Assembly: GCA_024734495.1 (NCBI GenBank) | Contig: JALMQS010000681.1 | Coordinates: forward strand, 6,357,542 to 6,421,541 | Reading direction: 5' to 3' | Length of the DNA: 64,000 nucleotides | Source of the DNA: Forficula auricularia | Lineage: Eukaryota; Arthropoda; Insecta; Dermaptera; Forficulidae | Shown here: positions 56,401 to 58,990 of the stretch, piece after piece | How positions within the stretch are numbered: position 1 is the first letter of the stretch | How the letters are laid out: the number at the start of each line of letters is the position of its first letter | The notes under the pieces: generated by a model | Database searches by the model: none | What the model was told of the DNA's origin: nothing | What the model saw: only the letters and a program-made list of their open reading frames with translations | Position numbers and translations under genes: made by a program

Positions 56401-56670
56401 ACTCACCCGGTATATAGGGGGCTCAATTATATTTAAAAAATCAATATTTACAAACAAATTCAAATGAATTAAGATTTTAAACAAGAAAAAATATTTTTAG
56501 CAATTAGTATAAAATTCTTTAGAAATCAATCAAAATGATATTGTTTATAAAATTATAAAATAGACAAAATAGGAAATATAAATAAATAAATGAAATTTTA
56601 ATAATTATATACTTACAAGAGGTAGATCAATCATTAATTTATTCAATGCAAATGATCTTTTCGGTCCCAT
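17678..56670 (-). CDS. barr: Condensin complex subunit 2 (barren/CAP-H/NCAPH), 11 exons
   Basis: Eleven minus-strand exons (listed separately) join into a protein of about 612 residues, somewhat shorter than the roughly 740 of fly and human. CAP-H is the kleisin that bridges the SMC2/SMC4 heads of condensin I and drives mitotic chromosome compaction. Recognised conserved blocks, in order: the N-terminal NDDETER block; YCIKLANENKITSKNAF and SAKIYACRVDALH (SMC2-head binding); LDGFRFN; MIFDMDAEV; EYSYF; YNYNNPADMTDYCPS; VDMKKLKEAI; and the C-terminal winged-helix end LPQDFISNLSVGLVNFAILQ (SMC4 side). All junctions are GT-AG. Phases agree except at two homopolymers (40682-40688 and 25054-25058), where one extra base each is needed. 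No other member of the family fits. The function is assigned by similarity recalled from the family, not by a search. Confidence 0.93.
18048..19272. mobile_element. TATACCGGGT DNA element, copy B (complete)
   Basis: Long inverted arms of roughly 370 bases run from ATACCGGGTAAG (left) and CTCACCCGGTAT (right) and include GCTATTGTTTGTCGA and CAAGCTTTCAAGGGTATTTC. The middle (18420-18850) is homologous to copy A and carries a decayed HTH-like stretch (GCCATTGAAATGGATGCC). TATA or TA borders both ends. It lies in barren intron 10. No catalytic domain is visible, so it is probably non-autonomous. Confidence 0.88.
19485..19535 (-). ncRNA. Hammerhead-like motif
   Basis: CTGATGA (19522-19528), stem II GAAG..CTTC, GAAAC (GAAA at 19502-19505), loop TATA, then GCC where GTC is expected. 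One change in stem III. Confidence 0.5.
19645..19695 (+). ncRNA. Hammerhead-like motif, partner arm
   Basis: CTGATGA (19657-19663), stem II AAAG..CTTT, GAAA (19680-19683) and an ATATAATC end. Stem III is altered, so activity is doubtful. Confidence 0.45.
19713..20570. other. barren intron 10, diverged repeats
   Basis: AT-rich intron sequence. Some segments (TAGAAAGCCCAAAATCTAAT) resemble 33990-34090 in inverse orientation. No gene or TIR recognised. Confidence 0.4.
20574..20672 (-). CDS. barr: barren exon 10
   Basis: Acceptor ATTCTAG, donor GTAACA; 99 nt, phase 0 at both ends. It encodes KFQIKIPKPVDMKKLKEAIL, matching the conserved block before the C-terminal winged helix, where the MKKLK motif is shared with vertebrate CAP-H. 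Confidence 0.92.
20909..21090 (+). mobile_element. tRNA-derived SINE, copy 1
   Basis: A tRNA-like head has an A-box-like GGCTAGGCGGTAGCG and a B box GGTTCGAATCG (20969-20979). A unique body and a poly-A tail follow. It is flanked by the perfect 13-bp target duplication AAGTAATTTATGT (20896-20908 and 21091-21103). Confidence 0.93.
21104..22242. other. barren intron 9, unresolved repeats
   Basis: 21410-21760 carries short inverted pieces (CTTTTGATCAAAAG, GACTCAATCAACC) that suggest a decayed MITE. 21760-21840 resembles an internal part of repeat X (GTGCATATGCGAAATTT-type). No coding sequence. Confidence 0.35.
22243..22821. mobile_element. CCTCTACACTAT-ended MITE (host of inner hAT)
   Basis: The ends CCTCTACACTATGGGCCAA and (inverse) CCTCTACACTATAATCCAA are imperfect terminal repeats. 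The interior is rich in GGCCAA motifs. It is split by the 254-bp hAT element at 22506-22759. Confidence 0.65.
22506..22759. mobile_element. Small hAT non-autonomous element
   Basis: Ends CATGCGCGGATCCAG and (inverse) CAGGCGCGGATCCAG. It is flanked by the exact 8-bp duplication CCCCCTCT (22498-22505 and 22760-22767), diagnostic of hAT insertion. Confidence 0.92.
24043..24240. mobile_element. Short palindromic MITE
   Basis: GAGCCGTTTATTTTGAAAGT at the left is inverted exactly at the right end. A related copy lies at 27041-27260. Confidence 0.75.
24365..24785 (+). repeat. Dispersed repeat R
   Basis: Homologous in inverse orientation to 42770-43190: GCCAAGTCGCCATCTCTCAC, ATTCTCAGTTTTTCAAAAT, GTGCCGCGAGGA. 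Confidence 0.8.
24903..25109 (-). CDS. barr: barren exon 9 (frame needs one extra T)
   Basis: The acceptor TTGTTTCTTTATAG has a good pyrimidine tract; the donor is GTAAAT at 24902. From the acceptor, in the phase left by exon 8, the frame reads YFIHKTLSIKQEGQEPPF and then a stop inside a run of five T (minus strand; 25054-25058). With six T the frame would continue into DEEENAGYNYNNPADMTDYC, an unmistakable CAP-H block. So the exon contains either a one-base homopolymer error in the assembly or a real frameshift. An alternative is a weak internal acceptor at 25066-25072, which would shorten the exon and keep the frame. Confidence 0.8.
25485..25627 (+). mobile_element. tRNA-derived SINE, copy 2
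   Basis: Same family as 20909-21090 but lacking about 40 internal bases. B box GGTTCGAATCC at 25541-25551. The target duplication AAAAAATAGTTCT is at 25472-25484 and 25628-25640. It is inserted into the Tc1 left terminal repeat. Confidence 0.93.
25749..26804 (+). pseudogene. Tc1-like transposase, frameshifted
   Basis: An N-terminal stretch (MTRGKIVDEKIRSIIINLF) resembles the first HTH of Tc1 transposases. The homology then switches frames several times: DESRFEVCVGDNRSRVI has the first catalytic Asp, MVWGSMSARGVGKLHFIDG follows, QQDGAACHTS the second Asp, and SPDLSPIETLW the catalytic Glu. There are 34 residues between the second Asp and the Glu (DD34E). In-frame stops, one in the D-E interval, and at least three frameshifts make it dead. 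The family cuts and pastes DNA at TA sites. Confidence 0.92.
27041..27260. repeat. Decayed copy of the 24.04-kb palindromic MITE
   Basis: TAGCCGTTTATTTTGAAAGT at the left and an inverted TTTGGCCACTTTCATT at the right. Confidence 0.5.
27345..27525. mobile_element. Small MITE
   Basis: TATATCGTCGGCTTAGAGTG at the left is inverted as CACTCTAAGGCGACGATATA at the right. No coding capacity. 27526-27730 is AT-rich with nothing recognised. Confidence 0.65.
27735..27785 (+). ncRNA. Hammerhead-like motif, core base changed
   Basis: TTGATGA (27744-27750; C3 is T), stem II AAAG..CTTT, GAAAC (GAAA at 27767-27770), loop TATA, GTA. Same family as 51.5 kb. Probably inactive because of the first core base. 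Confidence 0.45.
27900..27962 (-). ncRNA. Hammerhead ribozyme motif
   Basis: CTGATGA (27940-27946), stem II GGG..CCC, GAAA (27923-27926), short AT stem III, and predicted cleavage after C (27917 | 27916). GAATTC..AAAACT on the 3' side pairs with AGTTTTC..AGACT before the core as a stem I with an internal loop. Confidence 0.8.
28153..28215 (+). ncRNA. Hammerhead ribozyme motif
   Basis: CTGATGA (28170-28176), stem II GGG-CTAA-CCC, GAAA (28189-28192), TATAT stem III, and predicted cleavage after C28198. Stem I pairs GA and TT next to the core, then AAAACT with AGTTTT beyond an internal loop. This is the layout of natural type I hammerheads. Confidence 0.82.
28603..28925 (-). mobile_element. tRNA-derived SINE with LINE-type 3' tail
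   Basis: On the minus strand it starts near 28925 with TGGTGTAATTGTCAGCATCT (A-box-like) and GGTTCGATTCC (B box, 28873-28883). A unique body follows, then CTTTTCACGATGGAGGGGCC and GGCCTTTAGGGGATGCA, and an A-run. The last 60-70 bases match the 3' tail of the CR1/Jockey-like LINE into which it is inserted. Confidence 0.85.
29146..29472. mobile_element. CCCAGGTAGCACAAG MITE
   Basis: CCCAGGTAGCACAAGA and (inverse) CCCAGGTAGCACAAGAAT ends, 327 bp, flanked by AT on each side. It splits the LINE 3' tail, whose uninterrupted form is at 1668 and 33200. Confidence 0.9.
29561..29794. other. Repeat X fragment and AT-rich intron
   Basis: 29575-29660 resembles an internal part of X (GCCATGGTTTCGCT, GAGCCGTTTATGAGATATTT). 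The rest is plain intron. Confidence 0.45.
29795..30002 (-). CDS. barr: barren exon 8
   Basis: Acceptor CTTCAATTTCTAG; donor GTAAGT at 29794; 208 nt, phase 1-in, 2-out. It encodes ADRLATVKKSAKSIRKRN, then an acidic EIDFD block like the KK..EIDFEDDIDFD block of vertebrate CAP-H, and a poorly conserved NLT/NHS stretch. If unspliced the frame stops five bases further on. Confidence 0.85.
30003..30187. other. barren intron 7, start
   Basis: AT-rich, with a short TTA microsatellite at 30028-30043. No gene. Confidence 0.4.
30188..30602. mobile_element. Foldback element with ACCGACTTCAAAAA ends
   Basis: Arms of about 160 bases are inverted: AAAACCGACTTCAAAAAA.. at 30200 and ..TTTTTTTGAAGTCGGTTTTA at 30570. 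Both contain AATTGTTACATGAAAT-type sequence. Spacer about 100 bases. No hammerhead core was seen. Confidence 0.75.
30850..31272 (+). repeat. Dispersed repeat ending CTCCTCCTTTTTGAAGTCGG
   Basis: Homologous to 50460-50878 (CAAATACCAATGAAAATTAA, AGTCGAATTGAGAACCTCC). Class unknown. Confidence 0.7.
31600..32430. repeat. Repeat family Y and hairpin end
   Basis: Two tandem-like Y segments (TAAATCCGATTGAAATAAAGG-type at 31677 and 32272). At 32408-32428 CCGAGCATCGCTCGG forms a perfect hairpin of the type found at TE 3' ends. Confidence 0.55.
32499..32796 (-). CDS. barr: barren exon 7
   Basis: Acceptor TTATTATTTTAG, phase 0-in; 298 nt, phase 1-out at an atypical donor GTTTGT. It encodes MIFDMDAEVLPINDEPEP, an acidic/serine stretch and SEYSYFTGNLL. 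These match the DINAEV and EYSYF blocks of CAP-H. The exon is the largest in the gene. Confidence 0.92.
32863..33282 (+). mobile_element. CR1/Jockey-like LINE copy 3, 3' fragment
   Basis: Nearly identical to 1328-1745, including the TGGCTCACCGAAGAACCG variant and the conserved 3' tail, ending in an A-run. It lies in barren intron 6. Confidence 0.92.
33300..33845. repeat. GC-rich hairpin repeat and degenerate tandem units
   Basis: 33320-33340 has a CCCGCCTTCGGCGG hairpin, followed by a proline-codon-like C-rich tract. 33520-33845 contains about five degenerate units with GGTACAGA..AGAAA and CTTTAGTA. No gene is claimed. Confidence 0.55.
34098..34230. repeat. 66-bp tandem duplication
   Basis: ATGTAGAAAACATAATACTC occurs at 34103 and again 66 bases later. 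The two units are identical over their length. Confidence 0.92.
34444..34959. mobile_element. hAT non-autonomous element
   Basis: Ends CAGGGCCGGTCCGTG and (inverse) CAGGGCCGAACC. It is flanked by the exact 8-bp duplication GTCGAATC (34436-34443 and 34960-34967). 516 bp, no transposase. Confidence 0.95.
35096..35172 (-). CDS. barr: barren exon 6
   Basis: Acceptor CTTTTTTTTTTTCAG, donor GTGAGT; 77 nt, phase 1-in (two bases finish a codon), 0-out. It encodes ISHLKFTSKLDGFRFNAGSS, matching the SLAGFQFTQWD block of human CAP-H. Both phases agree with exons 5 and 7. Confidence 0.92.
35279..35376. mobile_element. Collapsed relative of the 51.3-kb foldback element
   Basis: TTGAAGGAGACAATAAAAGA is followed directly by its inverse and by ATTCTGCTACTCTCGGCAAA, as at 51325 and 51580-51630. 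The middle with the hammerheads is deleted. Confidence 0.8.
35586..35706 (+). mobile_element. LINE reverse transcriptase fragment
   Basis: About 40 codons read LEEYCNDNILEVNTRKSKIL and then FRRAGRL, the typical segment after the catalytic Asp-Asp box of LINE RTs (VN..KSK.M.F). It belongs to neither LINE family named elsewhere. Boundaries unknown. Confidence 0.6.
36006..36955 (+). mobile_element. Repeat X, most complete copy, four internal units
   Basis: The left end CTTTACCATACAGGGTATGG and the right end (inverse) CTTTCCCATACAACCTGGCC share the inverted core ACTTTACCATAC. Inside are four ~117-120-bp tandem units (36405, 36521, 36640, 36760), each with CCAAATTTTGTATACA and CTAAAAATGCAAAAACTAAC. 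The in-frame peptide repeats arise from these units. Probably a non-autonomous DNA element; no transposase is present. Confidence 0.8.
37307..38030 (+). mobile_element. CR1/Jockey-like LINE copy 4, 3' part
   Basis: Reads SMLGVTLGSDLSWNDHI to a stop at 37484, then YSLNTLDAIQRRAIRLIG through SRDWNSLPPTVFPATYNLQS to the natural stop at 37931. The 3' tail (CTTGGTGCAAATTCTTCTTG) diverges from copies 1-3, so it belongs to a sister subfamily. Confidence 0.9.
38125..38180 (-). ncRNA. Hammerhead ribozyme motif
   Basis: CTGATGA (38165-38171), stem II GGG..CCC, GAAA (38147-38150), an ATATGTAT stem III, A at the cleavage position, and GAG pairing with CTC as stem I. Confidence 0.6.
38235..38487 (-). CDS. 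barr: barren exon 5
   Basis: Acceptor CTCTATTATTTTAG, donor GTAAGC; 253 nt, 1-out. It encodes KKFICTDLEKINRKPER, then CHFLYTCTMLDDSGEILLDP, aligning with the Lys-rich / T-I-E-x-N-I-N-x-L block of CAP-H. The exon reads open only in phase 0, whereas exon 4 as written ends in phase 2; see the finding at 40682. Confidence 0.9.
38759..38949. mobile_element. hAT non-autonomous element, 191 bp
   Basis: Ends CAGTGGTATTCAAAGTGCGG and (inverse) CAGCGGTACTAAATCTTT. It is flanked by the exact 8-bp duplication CTCTAGAT (38751-38758 and 38950-38957). Confidence 0.94.
38961..39150. repeat. Tandem duplication of about 100 bp
   Basis: AACTGTTTGAACTTTAAAAA and GATTCTAAACGCCTCATTTA occur twice with about 93-105 base spacing. 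Confidence 0.85.
39508..39560 (-). ncRNA. Hammerhead ribozyme motif (loopless stem III)
   Basis: CTGAGGA (39544-39550), stem II TCGA..TCGA, GAAACGTC (GAAA at 39523-39526), and a seven-pair stem I TGGGCCA/TGGCCCA. Stem III would be the palindrome ACGT, as in hammerheads that work best as dimers. Confidence 0.8.
39745..39795 (+). ncRNA. Decayed partner hammerhead
   Basis: CTGAAGA (39756-39762) and stem I are kept, but stem II is disrupted and GAAAC has become AAAAC. Confidence 0.55.
40135..40495. mobile_element. Hammerhead element with direct and inverted repeats
   Basis: A ~47-base direct repeat (AGCTTGGTGCGTACTGGATA at 40145; AGGCTTGGTACGTAGTGGAT at 40418) flanks it. An inverted pair (GAATGAAATTCAATTGCTTC at 40187; its inverse at 40455-40480) lies at the ends. 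One hammerhead is on the minus strand. It lies in barren intron 3-4 territory, between exons 4 and 5. Confidence 0.65.
40230..40292 (-). ncRNA. Hammerhead ribozyme motif
   Basis: CTGAGGA (40273-40279), stem II AGAG..CTCT, GAAA (40249-40252), stem III ATAT, cleavage after U, and stem I TGGATAAA pairing with TTTTTCCA with one mismatch. Confidence 0.72.
40681..40865 (-). CDS. barr: barren exon 4 (frame needs one extra A)
   Basis: Acceptor TATTTTTTTAAG, phase 0-in; donor GTAATC at 40680; 185 nt as written. It encodes AAGKELETSAKIYACRVDAL, one of the most conserved CAP-H blocks, then an acidic linker and MPAKK. It ends in a run of seven A (minus strand). Eight A would bring it to phase 0 and join it in frame to exon 5 with a Lys-rich junction, as in vertebrate CAP-H. 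Confidence 0.9.
41119..41774. mobile_element. TAGGGTGG palindromic MITE, complete
   Basis: TAGGGTGGTCCTTATTTTGG at the left is exactly inverted at the right. Arms of about 300 bases meet around a short centre, with TA at both ends. In barren intron 3. Confidence 0.92.
41851..42290. repeat. CATAAATTACGTCA repeat
   Basis: GTCCATAAATTACGTCAAAT at the left and GTGACGTAATTCATG inverted at 42130. A further copy starts at 63813. C-rich segment 42170-42290. Confidence 0.6.
42358..42450 (-). CDS. barr: barren exon 3
   Basis: Acceptor TTTTTTTTTTTAG, donor GTAATA; 93 nt, phase 0 both ends. It encodes KITSKNAFSLKMIEFLS, the KIT.KNAF block that contacts the SMC2 head in kleisins of this family. Confidence 0.94.
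42548..42694 (-). CDS. barr: barren exon 2
   Basis: Acceptor TTATTTATTTTTCAG, donor GTATAT; 147 nt, phase 0 both ends. It encodes the NDDETER motif, an Asn/Ser/Thr-rich linker and YNYCIKLANEN. The intron to exon 3 is only 97 bases. Confidence 0.93.
42770..43190 (-). repeat. Dispersed repeat R, second copy
   Basis: Inverse of 24365-24785, sharing GAGAGATGGCGACTTGGCAA and GAAAAACTGAGAATCATTAA. Confidence 0.8.
43191..44532. other. barren intron 1, no recognised feature
   Basis: AT-rich, without long frames, terminal repeats or tandem arrays apart from an AT microsatellite at 44158-44174. Confidence 0.4.
45148..46792. mobile_element. Large palindromic element with ~575-bp arms
   Basis: GTCATTC..ACACAC ends. 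Arms at 45148-45722 and about 46205-46792 are inverted copies (GTCCCACCTCTCTAACTCAA-type sequence in both). The 480-base centre is unique. It is flanked by TAAT (45144-45147 and 46793-46796), and the empty site is visible in copies A and B of its host element. Confidence 0.92.
46973..47107 (-). repeat. TR-GAG 3' LTR
   Basis: Starts TGATGCGTACAAAG on the minus strand and ends CGTAATA. Confidence 0.88.
47149..47502 (-). CDS. TR-GAG downstream acidic ORF
   Basis: 117 residues, acidic and Lys/Glu-rich (EEEKLDAGQMKLNQNKEEL), ending RGRLVKYHSSYFKPRKKEE. The tail resembles the extreme C-terminus of LTR-element polyproteins, so it may be a pol remnant left by the deletion that removed protease to integrase. 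It overlaps the gag frame by 67 bases in another frame. No domain is recognised with confidence. Confidence 0.6.
   Translation of the reverse strand: MLQEGKPVEGQGKREFLVQKAVEFPKKVRIESDSKIEDDLIPYWLKEVKEDELNIMEEEKLDAGQMKLNQNKEELLHQIKLYLEESMDGAKIIENSQERGRLVKYHSSYFKPRKKEE
47436..48272 (-). CDS. TR-GAG Gag protein
   Basis: An intact 278-residue frame. Residues about 1-50 form a Lys/Glu-rich coiled coil. Residues 60-215 look like a retrotransposon Gag capsid domain (FLPVFRALPEEDPKLFLKK, AKTWWRVVNQF, FLREYDS). Residues 246-259 form a CCHC zinc knuckle (CGFCRREGHGEETC). Gag packages element RNA in particles. The frame has no stops or shifts, unlike every other TE frame in the window, which suggests recent or still selected coding. 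The start is the first Met of the frame, about 150 bases inside the 5' LTR. Confidence 0.9.
   Translation of the reverse strand: MDLGEEVNKLKNEFKKIIKKLKDDLEEEKNKRIELEEIIKRKENSEKGSDFEINRNIQLADVGKFLPVFRALPEEDPKLFLKKVENTLLKYKVPEYVWLMVVSDQLLDKAKTWWRVVNQFPALDWKDFKMKFLREYDSLIVVSKLKVMFYEEKQRKDEPIRLFIENKMALYKRVFPDEDAGSILQVLVEMITPRIRSSIRGMKFTDIEGFMQTVEEIERDLKDVDKEEKTSPTQDRSCIQDRCFCGFCRREGHGEETCFKKGNQWRGKEKGSSLSKKQ
48411..48418 (-). other. TR-GAG primer-binding site
   Basis: TGGCGCCCGA-type sequence directly inside the 5' LTR, matching the 3' end of tRNA-Lys as used by many LTR elements. Confidence 0.75.
48420..48554 (-). repeat. TR-GAG 5' LTR
   Basis: Partner of 46973-47107, differing at only a few positions. 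Confidence 0.88.
48738..49321. mobile_element. Palindromic element, ~245-bp arms
   Basis: AAATCTCAACAAAAACACTT at the left is exactly inverted at 49302-49321. Arms are nearly perfect inverted copies around a ~90-base centre. Part of the arm (GGCCAAGTTC, GAGATCTAA) is shared with the 23190 element. Confidence 0.92.
49340..49852. repeat. 148-bp tandem array followed by GAGT microsatellite
   Basis: CCCCTTCATTT at 49361, 49509 and 49658 marks three units (CCAAATTTCAGCATTCTAGG in each). 49788-49846 is a GAGT/CAGT microsatellite. Confidence 0.92.
49853..50375. other. Repeat module with GGGCACTGCCGTGCCC hairpin
   Basis: The hairpin at 50070-50086 is followed by CCAGATCCACCTGGTATATA. 50265-50340 is G-rich and hAT-end-like. 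No gene. Confidence 0.4.
50380..50455. repeat. (CT)n(AT)n microsatellite
   Basis: About 34 bases of CT followed by about 40 of AT. Confidence 0.97.
50460..50878 (+). repeat. Dispersed repeat, second copy of 30850-31272
   Basis: Shares AATCGGAAACTATACTGAA and the end CTCCTCCTTTTTTGAAGTCG. Confidence 0.75.
50879..51324. other. barren intron 1, nothing recognised
   Basis: AT-rich with poly-T runs. No frame, repeat unit or terminal repeat seen. Confidence 0.4.
51378..51435 (-). ncRNA. Hammerhead ribozyme motif
   Basis: CTGATGA (51419-51425), weakened stem II GAG..CTC, GAAAC (GAAA at 51399-51402), loop TATA, GTC. Core intact. Confidence 0.7.
51485..51550 (+). ncRNA. Hammerhead ribozyme motif
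   Basis: CTGATGA (51500-51506), stem II GGGC-AAA-GCCC, GAAAC (GAAA at 51523-51526), stem III AC-TATA-GT, and predicted cleavage after C51534. Stem II is perfect. Stem I next to the core is short (TC with GA), so its strength is uncertain. Confidence 0.78.
51636..52080. other. barren intron 1, nothing recognised
   Basis: AT-rich. ATGCAGTAAAA-type words at 51815-51925 may be a decayed tandem repeat. Confidence 0.35.
52081..52590 (+). repeat. Repeat X, copy with one unit
   Basis: Starts CTTTACCATAGAGAGTATGG. Carries the shared region and a single tandem unit. Confidence 0.78.
52608..52867 (+). repeat. Repeat X, truncated second copy
   Basis: CGTGCATGAAAAAAGTG through CTCAAAAACTAGTGGGAAT, cut by the hAT end at 52868. 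Confidence 0.72.
53014..53912 (+). mobile_element. mariner-family (DD41D) element, 5' coding part lost
   Basis: Inverted ends GGGTCCGCCA and (inverse) GGGTCCGCCAAATAAC, with TA on both sides. 899 bp, so about 350-400 bases shorter than a full element; the HTH domain is missing. Confidence 0.93.
53125..53817 (+). pseudogene. mariner DD41D transposase fragment
   Basis: Reads DADFAKKIIFSDEAHFDLGG (first catalytic Asp), WGTENPHAYIEKPTHPKRVT, a frameshift near 53395, then QDGATCHTAEATLDVLRPVF (second Asp), and VWPPRSCDLTPLDYYLW (third Asp). It reaches its natural stop at 53815. Forty-one residues separate the second and third Asp, the spacing of the DD41D (rosa-type) group. The N-terminal DNA-binding half is deleted. 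Confidence 0.9.
53919..54480 (-). pseudogene. hAT transposase C-terminal domain
   Basis: From about 54480 the frame reads LIIPYIDSLISSLNIRF, KLHPLYMTKTSI and the hAT dimerisation block (CTTATVERSFSTLRRVKTWL, then GEERLTGLCLMSVHR), ending NPRRLLLN and stop. Residues upstream of about 54480 in the same frame come from repeat Y, not from hAT. The catalytic N-terminal half is absent. Confidence 0.9.
54609..56412. mobile_element. TATACCGGGT element, copy D (right arm), split by a LINE
   Basis: 54609-54698 and about 56294-56412 are adjacent parts of the right arm (GCTTGTTCTA | CGACAAACAATAGCGTAG), ending ACTCACCCGGTATA. The LINE copy 5 lies between. 54480-54608 is a repeat Y fragment. Confidence 0.85.
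54699..56291 (-). mobile_element. CR1/Jockey-like LINE copy 5, longest RT
   Basis: On the minus strand it contains most of the reverse transcriptase: ISNYRPISITSVLSKLMELV, QYGFRQNRSTGD, ALDISKAFDQVW (first catalytic Asp), SGVPQGSVIS and CYADDSTLH. After frameshifts near 55412 and 55300 it continues with YGSHLWRGASKYSLATLDAI and the C-terminus to a stop at 54800. The 3' tail is a diverged version of the tail in copies 1-3. The 5' end is truncated inside RT motif 0/1. Confidence 0.93.
56617..56670 (-). CDS. barr: barren exon 1 (start codon)
   Basis: AAAATGG start context, 18 codons (MGPKRSFALNKLMIDLPL), donor GTAAGT at 56616, phase 0. Joined to exon 2 it places a short basic leader and a DLPL segment directly before NDDETER, as the N-terminus of CAP-H does. 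The 13.9-kb intron makes this the least certain exon, but phase, start context and alignment agree. Confidence 0.75.
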
Positions 56671-57001
56671 TTTTAATTATATTAATTCTAAACTGCTTTT
56701 AATTGAAAGAATGAGAAATGTCAAATATGATATTATTTTTCAAAAGATTTCCTCGCTTTTGGTTGACGTTTAAGAAATGTTGATAGAAAAAAAAATTCAA
56801 TGATTTAATATAATTATCTATTTTAAATTAAAATATTATAAATTAAAAAAAAATCATTTTTTTTATAAAAACAATTATTATTGATTTTATATAATTTGTA
56901 TAAAACAAACGTAAAAAAGATGTAATTTGACTAATGGCGCAAATATTCAAAATAATTTTCAATGCATGGGAATATTTATTAGTTAATATATATCTCTATA
57001 G
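56671..57001 (-). promoter_or_regulatory. Probable 5' flank of barren
   Basis: AT-rich single-copy-looking sequence upstream of the exon 1 ATG. No TATA or initiator can be singled out. Confidence 0.35.
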
Positions 57002-57487
57002 CAGAGGTCGAGGAACTGGGTAAATTACCCCAAATGGGGTAACAATGAAACTATCGGGGTAATAAGGACATTTTTAAAATTTTCTATTTTATAAACTAAT
57101 ATAGTATTTTTACTTTGATAGTTTTTCCAGGAGTTCAAAATCTTTGCGAACAAGGATTTTTGACTTTATTAAACTTAAAAACGAAGAACAGAAATCGGCT
57201 GAATGCCGAGTACTGTATTCAAATTGCACTCACGTCAAAAAGTCCTAATTGTGAAGTCATTATAGCGAAAGTGAAACAATATTATTTTTCTAAAACGTAA
57301 AAGGGTTTGAATTATGTTAATGTTTACAATTTTTATTTACTTACAGATAGTTTTCTTGTAAATTCTAATTAATTCAATGAATAATATACATTTACTTTGC
57401 TTTTTTTTTGTTTTTCAGAATGTAGTGGTAACAGTAACCTATGCAAAAATATTTTGGGGTAATGGCTAAAAAGTTCCCTGACCTCTG
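57002..57487 (+). mobile_element. hAT deletion derivative
   Basis: Ends CAGAGGTCGAGGAACTGGG and (inverse) CAGAGGTCAGGGAACT, with flanks CTCTATAG / CTCTTATAG (imperfect 8-bp duplication). 57127-57297 encodes the last ~55 residues of a ZBED/GTF2IRD2-type hAT transposase (LKTKNRNRLNAE). Confidence 0.85.
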
Positions 57488-57596
57488 CTCTTATAGAGAC
57501 CGTGTGTTAAACATACACTACTGTTGGTAGCGCTCTTTTGTGTATATTTATTGAAATAATTTGGGGGAATTGGGGCAAATATTGTATTATCTAGAC

Positions 57597-57660
57597 CAGT
57601 GGTTCCCAACCTTGGGCGCGCGTAGTTCAGGGTGTTAGGGGGCAAGGGGGTCATTGCCCC
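57597..57660 (+). mobile_element. Solo hAT terminus
   Basis: CAGTGGTTCCCAACCTTGGG is a typical hAT end. The partner end was not found. Confidence 0.5.
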
Positions 57661-57814
57661 CCCTCCAGAAAAATTGTGTCAATATCTCAATAACTACTAC
57701 TAGTATTTATGCTATGAGATTAATTTTATTCTTAAAAATCAATACAGATTGAAAAAATTTTCTTCCTAAATAGCCCAGTAAATAGGGGGTTTCAACTTAC
57801 ATTAATTCATCATG

Positions 57815-58990
57815 ATCATTGAGTATACAGTCCTAAGACTGGTTTGACGCAACCACCCGTCTCCACTCGACTCTGTCCTCCCTCTCTAAATGCCTGGCAT
57901 CCCATATCCCCAATTATTTGGTTGAAATATTCTAATCTAATCCCCTTTTCTTTCCCACACCCCCTTCATGATACCCCTTTATGTTTTCGAAGAGTTTTTG
58001 AGTTTCCTTATTTTTTAATTGAGATATATCCCAGTTTTTTCAAGTGACCCCTTTTTTATTAGTTTTTTAAATTTAGTTGGCATTTCATCGCAATTAGATT
58101 GTGATCACTAGATATATCAGCCCCACGATAGCTTTTGCAGTCCTTTAGTTGATTTCTGGATCTTTGTCTGACTAATATATGTAATCTATTTGAAATCTCG
58201 CCTTGTCTAATGGCATTTTCCACGTGTAGATCCTTCTTGGATGGTGTTGGAAGAGTGTGTTTGCTACTACTAGACTGTCCTTACTGCAAAATTCAATTAA
58301 TCTTTCGCCCCTTTCATTCCTATTTCCCAGACCGTGTTCGCCCACCACTTTTCCTACTCTTGCATTCCAATTCCCCATAATTATTAAATTTTCATCCCCT
58401 TTAACGCGCTTCATGAGGTCTTCAATTTGTTCGTACATTTCTTCAATTTCTTGGTCCTCATGTAATGTAGTAGGCATGTATATCTGAATTATCACAGTAT
58501 CTTTCGGTTTTGAATCCACCGTGATCATAACAATCCTTTTGCTTACCTGTAGATAATTCTTTACCCAGTTGCCCTATTTTTTATTCATAATAATGCCCAC
58601 TCCAGCCCCCCCCCCCATCGTGTGAATGATTCTATGGCTGTTTTCAAATAAAAAATCTCCATCTTCTGAATATCTCATTTCACTAATCCCAATAATGTCC
58701 AAATTGTGCCCATCCATTTCCCGCTTTAAATTTACTAGTTAATCTACTCCCGTTAGCGTCCTAACATTCCACGCTCCGACTCGTAGAAAGTTATTACTTA
58801 TTTTTCCCTTTATGATGGTCTCTCCTCGGGTAGCCCCTACCCGGAGATCCGAACGAGGGGCTAGTTTACTTCCGGAATTTTTTACTCGAAGAGAAATCGT
58901 CATGGTGCATATTCTCGGGATTTGTAATGTGGTGGTTTCCCGTTGCCTTCCACGTGGGATGTAAATGAGGAGCTGATATGGATGGAGTAA
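57815..58990 (-). mobile_element. RTE-like LINE copy 3, RT deleted
   Basis: The 3' end (57815-57976, CATTGAGTATACAGTCCTAA) is joined directly to the endonuclease (GDENLIIMGNWNARVGKVVG, ITVDSKPKDTVIIQ), so about 1.9 kb including the RT is missing. It extends further 5' than the copy at 9883-12864 and shows RVGAWNVRTL preceded by a putative 5' leader frame. Several frame breaks. Confidence 0.9.
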
